DNA from: a virus
Virus record (IMG/VR): IMGVR_UViG_3300042387_000948
Location: 143,030 to 207,029 of that record
DNA length: 64,000 nucleotides
Strand: one strand, 5' to 3'
This document shows, piece by piece, positions 16,397 to 25,363 of the stretch. Both the position numbers and the translations under genes were made by a program. The notes under the pieces were generated by a model that had not been told where the DNA came from, did no database searches, and was given only the letters and a program-made list of their open reading frames with translations. Numbering within the stretch: the stretch's first letter is position 1; each line of letters begins with the position of its first letter.

Positions 16397-16428
16397 CAAA
16401 TATACGATAAATATTTGTAATTTCCAAA
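16397..16428 (-). promoter_or_regulatory. Host-type promoter of the tmRNA gene
   Basis: Minus-strand TTTG (16428-16425), 20 bases, then TATATTTG (16404-16397). The predicted RNA start is about 15 bases before the mature tmRNA end at 16377. The spacer also contains ATATTTATC (16414-16406), a match to the late-type motif. Confidence 0.75.
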
Positions 16429-16782
16429 TTAATACTTATAAAATTGTAAATAGTTTAAAAGATATATTAATATTCCCTTCATTTTGTGTGAGGCTAGTTT
16501 AACTGATTTAAAATTTGATTCTTTTATTTGTTCAATAGTTCCATTTAATCTCCAATCTAATGTAATAGTTGTGTAGAAGGAATTATTGTTTAAATTAGAA
16601 TATGTATTTAAATTAATTTCATATATGACAGAATTTGTATCATTTGTTTTTTGAGCAAAATATCTAGTTATGTACCCTCTCTTATAATCAGTTTCCGAAA
16701 TTATAGGAATGTGTGTATTAATTTTTTTTAAATTATAATCATCTGGTAATTGTACTATTTTTTTATATCTAGTTATATCCAT
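16429..16782 (-). CDS. Unknown small protein at the end of the tail operon
   Basis: This 117-residue protein begins MDITRYKKIVQLPDDYNLKKI and has a central beta-rich part (NSVIYEINLNTYSNLNNNSFYTTITLDWRLNG), ending in a basic amphipathic helix (KGILIYLLNYLQFYKY). I do not recognise the family. It starts 15 bases after the hub gene, so it is probably the last gene of the tail/baseplate unit. A small baseplate component or assembly factor is likely from position alone. Confidence 0.65.
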   Translation of the reverse strand: MDITRYKKIVQLPDDYNLKKINTHIPIISETDYKRGYITRYFAQKTNDTNSVIYEINLNTYSNLNNNSFYTTITLDWRLNGTIEQIKESNFKSVKLASHKMKGILIYLLNYLQFYKY

Positions 16783-16796
16783 TTTATTTAGGTTTT

Positions 16797-19076
16797 TTAT
16801 GCTGAAGGTAACTGTCTAAAACCACCACTTATTTCAGTTTTCCAAGTCATATCCGTAATTGTATGTTTTACAGATAATACTTGAAAAAACCCACCAGTTT
16901 CATATTGTTCAGGTATTCCTTTAATTCTAAATTTATCTCCCCGCTTTATTCCACTAATACCATGTATTGTAAATGTGAAATTTATTGGAAATAGTATTGA
17001 TACACTTGTTTTATTTAATTTTTCATCCGAACCAACTTTTATTGATTCAAATAAAGCTAAATCATCCAATGATGCTATGTATGATTGGTCTGAAATATTA
17101 TCCGAAACCGTATCTTTTGTTATCATAACTTTGGGAAATATACCAACTTTACTTAAAAATAATTGTAAGTTTTTTTCTTTTAATTTTTCCTCATCTTCAT
17201 CACCTGCAACCGTTGATGGTGTTTTTTTTGGAAATGGTGATGCTTCAGCTCTTTTTATTTCAGTTAGTATTTTATCTTTTAAATTTTTTGCAAAAAGCTT
17301 ACCAGTAACAGGTGGTTGTGATGAATTTACATTATTTGATAATCGTTGACCTATAATTTGATTCATTTTAGCTCCTGATATATTTAAATCCAAAGATGCA
17401 TCCATAAATATTGATTTATTACCATATACATCAAATGCAATTGGTAATTCGGGAACTGCATTATTTTTTAAATTTAAATCTACTACAACTAATTCTGTTA
17501 CTTCTGGATTTTTGGGGTCTGTTGTCTCTATTATTTGATAATCCCAAATTCCACCGGCCGCAGATGCCATTCCATTTAAGATTTGATATAAAGCATCTTT
17601 AACATAAAAATTTTTTGTTTCTAATATACCTTTTACAAAATCAAAATTAACATACAAATCATCTAAAAATCCCCAATGTTCACCAGGAACATTAAGTGAT
17701 TCAATTGTAGAATCTTTATATGATAGAATACCTTTATATGTTTGATTATCAGTTATAGCACCTTTTGATGGGAAATGTATATCCAATGCCTTTCCACCAC
17801 TTGTCCCAATAACACTATTATTTAAAATTTCTTTATATTTTTTTTGTGGCGTTTTGGATTTTATAGCTGCCAATAAATCAAATTTTGGTGTTTTTGGATT
17901 TGGAATGAATAATTTTGATTTATTACAACTAAATATTTTAGGAAATGCACTTACAACAGTTCGTTCGGTATTCACTTGCATTTTTACTTTCTTTCCTCCA
18001 ATAACATAGTGGTCTATACCTATTGCATTTATTATTTTCATTAATGTACCAAATCTAATAAATTTATCAGGTCCAATTATTTCAGTACCAGATGGAAAAC
18101 TTACAGATTCACTACCAACTGTTGCCGAATTTTCAAATATTCCCCATGCCCAACCATCCGTTTGATTGTTCATTTCTTCTCTAACCGATTCATCAAAATT
18201 TATAAAATTGACTACATGTGCAACTTCCTTCGTATCTTTTATTAAACCATATACAGCATCCGTTCTTCTATTTGATGGTAGTTGATTATACATCATCATA
18301 AAACGTTTTAAACCTAAATCTGTTTGAGCTGATATTTCAGCAGGGTCAAACTCATTTGCTGCTTCTTCTAACTCTTCTGGTGTTTGGTCTGGTTTTGTAT
18401 TATCTGCGGCTAAAAAGTATGCAGGTAATTCCGTAAATCCAGTACATTCTACACTTATTTCCCAAAATTGTCCACTTATAGCTATACTACCGCCTGTTAT
18501 AAATCCCAAATAATTATCATATAAACCACCAGTTTCCTCTCTTCGTTGATTTACATTTTTAAAAGATTGATTTTTTGCAACATAAGGAACACTTATTGCC
18601 TCAAACCCATTCATTGCTCTTCTTTCATTCCACCCCCATTCTAAAAATATAGTAAATCCAGGCTCTAAAAAAAATTTACATAATTCATTTAATTGACCCG
18701 GTGTGTATGCAGTTATTGTAAATTTTGCTTTTCTAGAAAGATTACCAGCTCCCTCATCTATTTCTATTGAGGTTACATTTGGCTTTGGTCTAAATGCTAA
18801 ATCATTATAATCTATATAAGGTCTACCATCCCATGTTACTCCAATAGTTCCACTTGATGATTGATTACCATATATAGTACCAATAGACCTATCTCCAGCA
18901 GCTTCAAATATTGTAAAATTAGGATTTGAATATAGTATTAATCCAGAATCAACACCAGAAGCAATTCTAACCCAAGCGTTTAAACCACTAATAGTTTCAA
19001 TTGGGTTTGCAATTCTTCTATCCAATTCCGCTCTAGCGTATGGAGCAACATTTGAAAAATTAGGAAATCCTGACAT
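16797..19076 (-). CDS. Baseplate hub protein (gp27/gpD-like)
   Basis: This 759-residue protein has the features of phage hub subunits. The N-terminal strand-rich domain contains KFTITAYTPGQLNELCKFFLEPGFTIFLEWGW. The middle domain has FEISVECTGFTELPAYF-type strands and insertions. The end is KRGDKFRIKGIPEQ...GGFFQVLSVKHTITDMTWKTEISGGFR, the late-protein-D style barrel found where the tube meets the spike. It should cap the tail tube in the baseplate centre. It lies seven bases after the gp53-like gene and four genes after the tape measure group begins, the usual order. The residue 600-660 loop is Lys/Glu-rich and probably exposed. Confidence 0.8.
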   Translation of the reverse strand: MSGFPNFSNVAPYARAELDRRIANPIETISGLNAWVRIASGVDSGLILYSNPNFTIFEAAGDRSIGTIYGNQSSSGTIGVTWDGRPYIDYNDLAFRPKPNVTSIEIDEGAGNLSRKAKFTITAYTPGQLNELCKFFLEPGFTIFLEWGWNERRAMNGFEAISVPYVAKNQSFKNVNQRREETGGLYDNYLGFITGGSIAISGQFWEISVECTGFTELPAYFLAADNTKPDQTPEELEEAANEFDPAEISAQTDLGLKRFMMMYNQLPSNRRTDAVYGLIKDTKEVAHVVNFINFDESVREEMNNQTDGWAWGIFENSATVGSESVSFPSGTEIIGPDKFIRFGTLMKIINAIGIDHYVIGGKKVKMQVNTERTVVSAFPKIFSCNKSKLFIPNPKTPKFDLLAAIKSKTPQKKYKEILNNSVIGTSGGKALDIHFPSKGAITDNQTYKGILSYKDSTIESLNVPGEHWGFLDDLYVNFDFVKGILETKNFYVKDALYQILNGMASAAGGIWDYQIIETTDPKNPEVTELVVVDLNLKNNAVPELPIAFDVYGNKSIFMDASLDLNISGAKMNQIIGQRLSNNVNSSQPPVTGKLFAKNLKDKILTEIKRAEASPFPKKTPSTVAGDEDEEKLKEKNLQLFLSKVGIFPKVMITKDTVSDNISDQSYIASLDDLALFESIKVGSDEKLNKTSVSILFPINFTFTIHGISGIKRGDKFRIKGIPEQYETGGFFQVLSVKHTITDMTWKTEISGGFRQLPSA

Positions 19077-19082
19077 AACTTT

Positions 19083-19379
19083 TTAATTTATTTTAGTTTG
19101 ATTTGATACTATTTCTATATAATTTAATGGTATCCTTAATATTGTACCATCTTCAAATCCAAATACCGCATTATGTATGTTATTAGCCGATGCTATTATC
19201 CAACCTAATGTAGAATCTCTATAATAATCGTATGCTAATGTATCCAACCTATCACCGGTTTCAGTAGCAACATACAAATCATCATCTCTCAATGGTATGT
19301 TTGGATATATTTTTGGTTTATATACAGTTCTCCCATCAACAGTCTTTTTAGTTTCGTTATTTGAATATCTACTTATCAT
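19083..19379 (-). CDS. Baseplate wedge protein gp53-like (LysM-like fold)
   Basis: This 98-residue protein contains YPNIPLRDDDLYVATETGDRLDTLAYDYYRDSTLGWIIASANNI and ends with a GTILRIPLNYIEIV strand. The TxxGDRLDxLAxxYYxDxxLWW/GWxIxxANNI pattern is the LysM-like module of T4 gp53 and small tail proteins of other myophages. It binds other wedge or hub proteins rather than peptidoglycan in this setting. It starts 14 bases after the 880-residue gene and ends six bases before the hub gene. Confidence 0.85.
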   Translation of the reverse strand: MISRYSNNETKKTVDGRTVYKPKIYPNIPLRDDDLYVATETGDRLDTLAYDYYRDSTLGWIIASANNIHNAVFGFEDGTILRIPLNYIEIVSNQTKIN

Positions 19380-19392
19380 TTTAATTATTTAT

Positions 19393-22035
19393 TTAGAGAC
19401 CCGCTCCACCAAGTAATGAACCACGTCCTTTATTTAAAAATTTATTAAATGGATTATCTTTATCTATTTTTTGTTGTATTTCTGTTTGACGTTTATTAAA
19501 ATTTTCGTTACTTAATATCGCTGATGGTGTTTTGCTTGTTACGGATGCTGCCTTTTTTTGTGGATTTACCTCTTGGAGTTTTTTAGCAATATCATTTTGA
19601 GGAAGTGTACTATTCCATCCATAAAAATTATTTACAGTATTATTTCTACTTTCTATAAATTTAAGACTTATATTTACACTAACTACCATTGGAAGTTTAT
19701 ATCCGTTTAATGGTTTTGTTACTTCGGCAGTATTACCATCAGTTTCAATATTTACTTTACCACCATTACCACCATATGATTTATTATCACCAATTTCCCA
19801 ACCAGCAGTATCATCTACCGTATACGATAGACTATCTATAATACATTCTTTATCTTTATATAAATTACCAATTGTTACTTTTGTAAATGGTGAAATTATA
19901 TAAGTTTCATTATGATATCCAGCAGGATATGCTAATGATGTTAAGAAGTTTATTCGTTCCCACATTGCTACGTGCTCTTGTGAATTTGTAGAATATAATG
20001 TAAGTGTAAAACTAACACTTCGTTCTATACCCGAATATGTATAATAATTAAAAGGAGAACCTAAAAATTTAGCAGAATCCCAACTAGGTGATACATTTTC
20101 ACTAATACCAGTAATTGTAGCTGTAAAATTAACTGATTTTTTGTTTGGTACGGATGTAAACTTCACAGTTATAAAATCCAAATCCCCAAATACATCATTT
20201 CCAGTATCAGTATAATGATTTTTTGTATTTAAAAAATTTACAGCATTTCCTAATGATTTTTTAGATTCAATACTACGAGCAAATTCTTCTGAACTATACT
20301 TTAACTTATCGGTTTTTTGTGGTATTCCATTATTACCAATTCCGGTTATATTTAATTCATTACCAGTAGATTTTGTTTCAGCTACAGTTTGAATTTTAGT
20401 TAATAAAGTAGATAAATCATTTCTACTTTTTTCATCATCATTTGTTTCATCAACCGTATTTGAATAAGCAGTTGCAGATAATCTAGGGTCATATTTTAAT
20501 AAATCGTTTCCTTTTGATTCTTGAACTTTTCTACCTAATTCTTGCTGTCCTTCTTTTCTAGCAGTTAATAAATCTTCTGCTTTTGCGGGTGGGGGTATTA
20601 TTATACCGTTTGGTAATGATAACCCATTTTCACCAGCCAACGCTTTAAATAAACTTTTTTCTTGTTGAGTTTTTTTATTTAAACCAGCAAATTGAGAACC
20701 TATTGATGTTGTACTTTGTTTATCCTTTGTAGTTGCATTTATTAATGCAAGACTTGCAGGGTCTACACCTCCAATTTGTTGTAATCTTGTAGATAAATCG
20801 TTTCGTTGTTCAATTACCAGTGATTCTTCATCAACTGTATTTGAGTATTTTGTTATTGTATTATCAGCATTGTATTTTAATATACCTTCACCAGTTCCTA
20901 CTTTTAATAATTCCTTACCTATTACTTGCTGTCCTTCCTTTCTACCCGTAATTAAATTATTTGCATTTGCTTTTGGAATTGTAAATACGTTTGATTGATT
21001 TGCTCCCTTAACTGGTATATTAAATACGTTTGAAGTTCCCGATTTACTAGGTAAACTAAATACGTTTGATACACCGCCTCCGCCTATACTAAATGGATTT
21101 GATACACCACCACCACCTATACTAAATGGATTTGATACACCACCACCTACAATTGAACTAAATAAATTATTTGGTTTATTTTCTTTTGATAATCGTAAAT
21201 ATTCACCACTTAAATTAGCAGGTCCATCTTTTTTTATTGTTGATAATTCATTTTTTATTGTTGATAAATCATTTCTTAATTTTAAATCTGTACCTGTATA
21301 ATCTACGGTATCTTTATATGGCATTGCGCTTGAATACAAACGTGATGTAGGGTCATTTTTTGCCAATAATTGTTGTCCACTTTTTCTTGCACCAAATAGA
21401 TAAGTTTGAACTTTATCTTTTGCTAATTGAATACCAGAACCCAACACTGCGTTTCCAATTTGTCTAGGAGTTCCTGTTACGTTTTGTGCTAAAAACTTAC
21501 CAACCAATGTCCCACCTGCATCTTTTTTAATTTTAGCAAGTGTTTGCATTGTATTTGGTTCAAGTCCATTTTTAAAATCATTTTTTAATATTACTCTAGA
21601 TGGAATTATCTCTTCTGGAAATGCTACACCTATTTTTGATGCTAATTCTAATCCTTTTCCTTTTACTTTGTTTAATAAGTTTCCAATTATACCATTATTA
21701 CCCGCATTTCCATTTACACCAGCTTTCATATCATCCAACATATTGGTGGATAATCTATTTAAGCGGATAATATCCGTACCATATATGATTGGCTGTGATA
21801 AAAAACGTAATTGTCTTAATCCTAATAATTCTTCTTCGATGACAGTTTCTCTCGTTCTATCACTTATTCTACTTCTACGCAATTTATTTACTAACGGAAA
21901 TGAAGTTGCGTTTAGAGCACCATTTGGAGTTGATATTGATATATCTTTACTATTACGGGTTTCGTATTTTTGTTCAGCAGTTTGTGTGTTGCTTAATTTT
22001 TTAGTTTGAAAAAGTTCTAATATAGTTTTTCCCAT
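19393..22035 (-). CDS. Baseplate/tail-tube-initiator-type protein with internal repeats
   Basis: This 880-residue protein has a long flexible N-terminal half and a structured C-terminal domain. Three related blocks, at about 215-260, 363-416 and 491-543, share the pattern GRKxGQQ...YxxTVD...RNDLST. Between them, residues 298-353 carry a VSNPF/VSNVF repeat on a Gly-rich spacer. The C-terminal part (about 595-800) begins DLDFITVKFTSV and contains TITGISENVSPSWDSAKF and YSGIERSVSFTLTLYS, resembling the tube-like domains of baseplate proteins at the tube start (T4 gp48/gp54 position). The ATG overlaps the tape measure stop by one base (TAATG). The role is inferred from order and the tube-like domain. 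Confidence 0.65.
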   Translation of the reverse strand: MGKTILELFQTKKLSNTQTAEQKYETRNSKDISISTPNGALNATSFPLVNKLRRSRISDRTRETVIEEELLGLRQLRFLSQPIIYGTDIIRLNRLSTNMLDDMKAGVNGNAGNNGIIGNLLNKVKGKGLELASKIGVAFPEEIIPSRVILKNDFKNGLEPNTMQTLAKIKKDAGGTLVGKFLAQNVTGTPRQIGNAVLGSGIQLAKDKVQTYLFGARKSGQQLLAKNDPTSRLYSSAMPYKDTVDYTGTDLKLRNDLSTIKNELSTIKKDGPANLSGEYLRLSKENKPNNLFSSIVGGGVSNPFSIGGGGVSNPFSIGGGGVSNVFSLPSKSGTSNVFNIPVKGANQSNVFTIPKANANNLITGRKEGQQVIGKELLKVGTGEGILKYNADNTITKYSNTVDEESLVIEQRNDLSTRLQQIGGVDPASLALINATTKDKQSTTSIGSQFAGLNKKTQQEKSLFKALAGENGLSLPNGIIIPPPAKAEDLLTARKEGQQELGRKVQESKGNDLLKYDPRLSATAYSNTVDETNDDEKSRNDLSTLLTKIQTVAETKSTGNELNITGIGNNGIPQKTDKLKYSSEEFARSIESKKSLGNAVNFLNTKNHYTDTGNDVFGDLDFITVKFTSVPNKKSVNFTATITGISENVSPSWDSAKFLGSPFNYYTYSGIERSVSFTLTLYSTNSQEHVAMWERINFLTSLAYPAGYHNETYIISPFTKVTIGNLYKDKECIIDSLSYTVDDTAGWEIGDNKSYGGNGGKVNIETDGNTAEVTKPLNGYKLPMVVSVNISLKFIESRNNTVNNFYGWNSTLPQNDIAKKLQEVNPQKKAASVTSKTPSAILSNENFNKRQTEIQQKIDKDNPFNKFLNKGRGSLLGGAGL

Positions 22036-24887
22036 TATTTAAGTGCGTATGAATTTGAAGTTACAGTAGATACTACTTTTGAAACGCCAGATGTTACTTT
22101 TTTACCATCCATATGTACTGATATTTTACCAGAATTTAAATCTGTTCGTAATGCTTTTATTTCGTTTATTAATTCATCCATTTTAGCATTTTTATCTTCA
22201 GCTTCTTTACCACCACCTTCTCCACCACCACTTAGTGCCTCTATAACAGAACCACCACCTATTTCTAAAAATGTACCAACTGCTAACATTGCAGGTATTG
22301 CTAATAATCCAGCTACTGCAAACGATGCCATTGCAGCAGATAATGCAATAAATCCACCTGCCATAGAAAATAAAGCGGCTGCTGCATCCATAGATAACAA
22401 TGGTAATATTTTAACCATTAAATCACCTATACTACCCACCACCGATGCAATTCCCTTTCCAATTGATTCTACTACACTACCAATTGATTTACCAATGGAT
22501 TCAATTAATGGTGCTAACAAACTCAATGCATATGTTAATGGTATTAATGATGCACCAAATAATGCCAATAATCCAATTCCAATTAATGCAGCCGGTGCAC
22601 TAACACCAAATGCGGACAATCCTCCAGCTAATGCAACTAATCCAATTGCTGCGGCTTCTCCACCCAATGCAATTGCAGCTAAACCTAATGAACCTACTGT
22701 CATAATTGCAAATGCCAAACCAGCTACTACTAATACACCAGCACCAGCTAATACTTTACCATCACCAAATGCGGATAATCCTTTAGCTAATGATTTTAAT
22801 CCAGTACCAACCGTACTTATATCAATTTTTGATAAAACAAATAATGTTGGTAAACCTACCGACATTAATGCAAAACCAATTCCAGTTGGTATTAAATTAA
22901 AAGCACCAAATAATACTTTTGGATTTCCCATTGCTTTTAATCCTGAAGCTAAATCTTTAAGTTTATCACCCATTGATTTATCTTTATTCATAGATTCGGT
23001 TGCTTGTTCTACACCTTCAGGTGATGTTACGGAATCTATTTTATTATCTACTAAATCTTCTACTTTACCACTTGCTTTATCTTGTATAGTTTCTTTTGCT
23101 TTATCCGCTAAACTACCTCCAGCTACATCTGCTATTGATTGAGTTGCCGTTGATACCGCTCCACCACCCATAAATTTTTGCAGTACATTAGATGCCATAT
23201 TTTTTATAAATTCAGCTGATGTTTTTACCCAACCACCCATAGTACTACCAATTGATTTTGCGTACTCACCCAATTTTGTAAATTTAACACCCATTTGACC
23301 TAATGCACCTCCAAATTGAACTCCTGTCATTATTCCACCACCTAACAATTGTATAAATGAACCCAATCCTGTATTCATACCAGCTTGTATAGTTTCATTT
23401 ATCATACTAAATTGTGAATTCATTTGTCCAGTTAATGTAGTTGCATTCTCCTGATTAGCAGCCATTTTACCAAGTTCAGCTACGGATATACCTAATAAAT
23501 CTGCAGTTGCTTTCTTTTGGAAATAATCCATTTTATTAAAAGCATCCACACCACCTAATGCATTTAAAGTTTCTTGTGTAGCTTCTTCAATTTTACCTTC
23601 AAATGCTAATGCTCTAGCTCTATCTAAATTGATATTCTTACCCATTAAAGCACCCAATTCCAATTCTTTAGTTATTGATGTTTCAAAATCTAAAAGGTTA
23701 TCAGCAATACCGGTCATAGTTTTTAAACTAACACCCATTTTGGCTGCTGCTGCTGCTGCTTTTATTATATTCTCACCGCCATCTTTACCAAATAAAGCAA
23801 ATTCTTCAGCAGAACCGGCTAAATCTGCCATTAAAGCTGCAGGTATTATTCCATTTTGTTTTGCAAACTCTTGTGTTGATTTTGTTAAATTTAGGGCAGC
23901 TTCTTCACTATTTCCGTTTAATCTACTAAAAGAACCCAATAATCCGGCTGCTTCAGTTCCACTAATACCCATATTTTTGGATATTAATGATGTTGATGCT
24001 TGTAATTCCCCACTAACATTATTCATACCTCCGAATTCGGAAGCTAATGCTTTAGCGTTTTCAACTGCATTATCATCAAAGAAAGCCAAACCAGTTGTTG
24101 CAAATTCTGTTAATCCTCCCAATTGAGAACGAACTTCACCTAATTTATTAACAAATGTACCAACTCCCATAACCATCAAACCAATTGCTACTTGTGGTTT
24201 TTTTAATGCAGTTGTTATTTGGTTAGCAACTGCATTAAACCTAGCTTGCATTCTATTTGCCTCTTCGGTAAGTTCTTTATAAGCATCTAACTCATCTTCA
24301 GTAAGACCTATCGTTGCCTGCATTGCTTTATTTACTTTACTTTGTGCCGCACCAAAATCCTGAACTGCTCTTGCTATATCTTTATTATTACTAAAAACAG
24401 AATCGCTAGATTTTATTAAATCTACATACATTTTTTTTGCAATATCTAAATTTTCAGTAGCCGCTTTCATTGCATCGGAATCACCACTAGCAGATGCATG
24501 CATTAACTCATTTTGGGCTTGTGTTAGCATATCAGCACCTGCCATAAAATCTTTTACAAAATTAGCAGCATCAACATCACCAACATCAATACTTATACTA
24601 CCTATTTTATTAACTTGCTTAGCCATAAGAGTAAGTTCTTTACCCATATCGGATGTAACATTACCAGCTAATGACATTTGAGTTGTTAAGTCTTTAAAAT
24701 TAGAAATCGATTCTCTAATTCCTTTTGTTCTACCAATAAAATCATTTATTTTTTTAATTTTTTTATCTAAAGCACTTATTTGAGCAGAATCTTGCGCAGC
24801 AGTTGCTTCTGCAAGTTTTTCTTGCAAATTGGCTAAATTTTGTATAGCTTTAGCTTCGGCATCAATTAATTTTGATTTATCTGCCAT
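22035..24887 (-). CDS. Tail tape measure protein
   Basis: This 950-residue protein starts with a long coiled-coil region (LIDAEAKAIQNLANLQEKLAEATAAQ...), continues with helical Ala/Gly-rich segments, and has several hydrophobic stretches between about 660 and 870 (VLFGAFNLIPTGIGFALMSVGLPTLFVL; VLVVAGLAFAIMTVGSLGLAAIALG). This architecture is typical of tape measure proteins, which set tail length and may take part in DNA passage. At about 0.15 nm per residue, the length predicts a tail near 140 nm. It lies directly before baseplate genes and four bases after a small gene, in one transcript starting at 25103-25111. Confidence 0.88.
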   Translation of the reverse strand: MADKSKLIDAEAKAIQNLANLQEKLAEATAAQDSAQISALDKKIKKINDFIGRTKGIRESISNFKDLTTQMSLAGNVTSDMGKELTLMAKQVNKIGSISIDVGDVDAANFVKDFMAGADMLTQAQNELMHASASGDSDAMKAATENLDIAKKMYVDLIKSSDSVFSNNKDIARAVQDFGAAQSKVNKAMQATIGLTEDELDAYKELTEEANRMQARFNAVANQITTALKKPQVAIGLMVMGVGTFVNKLGEVRSQLGGLTEFATTGLAFFDDNAVENAKALASEFGGMNNVSGELQASTSLISKNMGISGTEAAGLLGSFSRLNGNSEEAALNLTKSTQEFAKQNGIIPAALMADLAGSAEEFALFGKDGGENIIKAAAAAAKMGVSLKTMTGIADNLLDFETSITKELELGALMGKNINLDRARALAFEGKIEEATQETLNALGGVDAFNKMDYFQKKATADLLGISVAELGKMAANQENATTLTGQMNSQFSMINETIQAGMNTGLGSFIQLLGGGIMTGVQFGGALGQMGVKFTKLGEYAKSIGSTMGGWVKTSAEFIKNMASNVLQKFMGGGAVSTATQSIADVAGGSLADKAKETIQDKASGKVEDLVDNKIDSVTSPEGVEQATESMNKDKSMGDKLKDLASGLKAMGNPKVLFGAFNLIPTGIGFALMSVGLPTLFVLSKIDISTVGTGLKSLAKGLSAFGDGKVLAGAGVLVVAGLAFAIMTVGSLGLAAIALGGEAAAIGLVALAGGLSAFGVSAPAALIGIGLLALFGASLIPLTYALSLLAPLIESIGKSIGSVVESIGKGIASVVGSIGDLMVKILPLLSMDAAAALFSMAGGFIALSAAMASFAVAGLLAIPAMLAVGTFLEIGGGSVIEALSGGGEGGGKEAEDKNAKMDELINEIKALRTDLNSGKISVHMDGKKVTSGVSKVVSTVTSNSYALK

Positions 24888-24890
24888 TTA

Positions 24891-25082
24891 TTATTTTGCG
24901 TATTTATCTAAATATTTTACTAAATCATCCAAATCATTTGTTATATTTGCTAATTTTTTAGATACTTCTGGATGCTTTTCTGCCGATTTATTTATAAAAG
25001 TTTGGTCCAATCCTTTTTTATAAGAATCAAAAAAAGCATCTACAAATTTATTGAGAATTCCTTCGTTTAATTTTTTTGCCAT
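24891..25082 (-). CDS. Small helical protein before the tape measure
   Basis: This 63-residue, highly charged, mostly helical protein starts MAKKLNEGILNKFVDAFFDSYKKGLDQTF and ends DLDDLVKYLDKYAK. I do not recognise a family. It is the first gene of the tape-measure unit, four bases before the tape measure start, with a late-type motif 21 bases upstream. An assembly chaperone or small tail component is possible from position. Confidence 0.7.
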   Translation of the reverse strand: MAKKLNEGILNKFVDAFFDSYKKGLDQTFINKSAEKHPEVSKKLANITNDLDDLVKYLDKYAK

Positions 25083-25102
25083 TTGTACAGTTGGTTATAT
25101 AT

Positions 25103-25111
25103 AATAAATAT
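25103..25111 (-). promoter_or_regulatory. Candidate late promoter motif
   Basis: Minus-strand ATATTTATT followed by ATATATAA, about 21 bases before the ATG at 25082 and directly after a terminator. It would drive the tape measure/baseplate unit. Confidence 0.6.
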
Positions 25112-25119
25112 TGAATAAA

Positions 25120-25150
25120 AAAAAAGTGAGGATTATCTCATCCTCACTTT
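25120..25150 (-). terminator. Terminator after the tail-chaperone ORF
   Basis: On the minus strand AAGTGAGGAT and ATCCTCACTT form a ten-pair stem around GAGATA, followed by a T run. The stop codon of the 76-residue ORF (25135-25133) lies at the loop. Confidence 0.88.
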
Positions 25151-25363
25151 TCCTGCTTTTGATTTACTTTGTGCAGCTTTCATTTCATCTGCTTCTTTCT
25201 TTTTGATATCAACTAATTTTTTAAAATAAAATTTTCTAAGATGTATTGGCATCGTATAAACTTCTGTCCAATTGAATCCATTACCAAAATGAACCATTTC
25301 CCAAATTTGATTATGAAGTGTTGTTTTATAATCAATTGGCAGGGTAAAAAAAGCTAACCCCAA
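25133..25363 (-). CDS. Second tail-assembly chaperone ORF, probably reached by frameshift
   Basis: This 76-codon frame overlaps the 3' end of the gp26-like gene by 32 bases in a different frame. It has no ATG: the only start is a TTG at 25363, and an in-frame TAG lies three codons upstream of it. The product contains TLHNQIWEMVHFGNGFNWTEVYTMPIHLRKFYFKKLVDIKKKEADEM, similar to short T4-type baseplate-assembly proteins at this position. Both frames run through a seven-T slippery run at 25352-25346. A +1 (or -2) shift there would fuse it to the gp26-like protein, as in the G/GT chaperones of many tailed phages. Independent initiation at TTG is the alternative. Confidence 0.7.
   Translation of the reverse strand: MGLAFFTLPIDYKTTLHNQIWEMVHFGNGFNWTEVYTMPIHLRKFYFKKLVDIKKKEADEMKAAQSKSKAGKVRMR

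Noticed and set aside
22495-24126. Plus-strand frames rich in Asn, Pro and Ala (22495-23142 and 23629-24126)
   Set aside because: They are antisense to the Ala/Gly/Leu-rich tape measure gene, with no promoter and no coding signal of their own.
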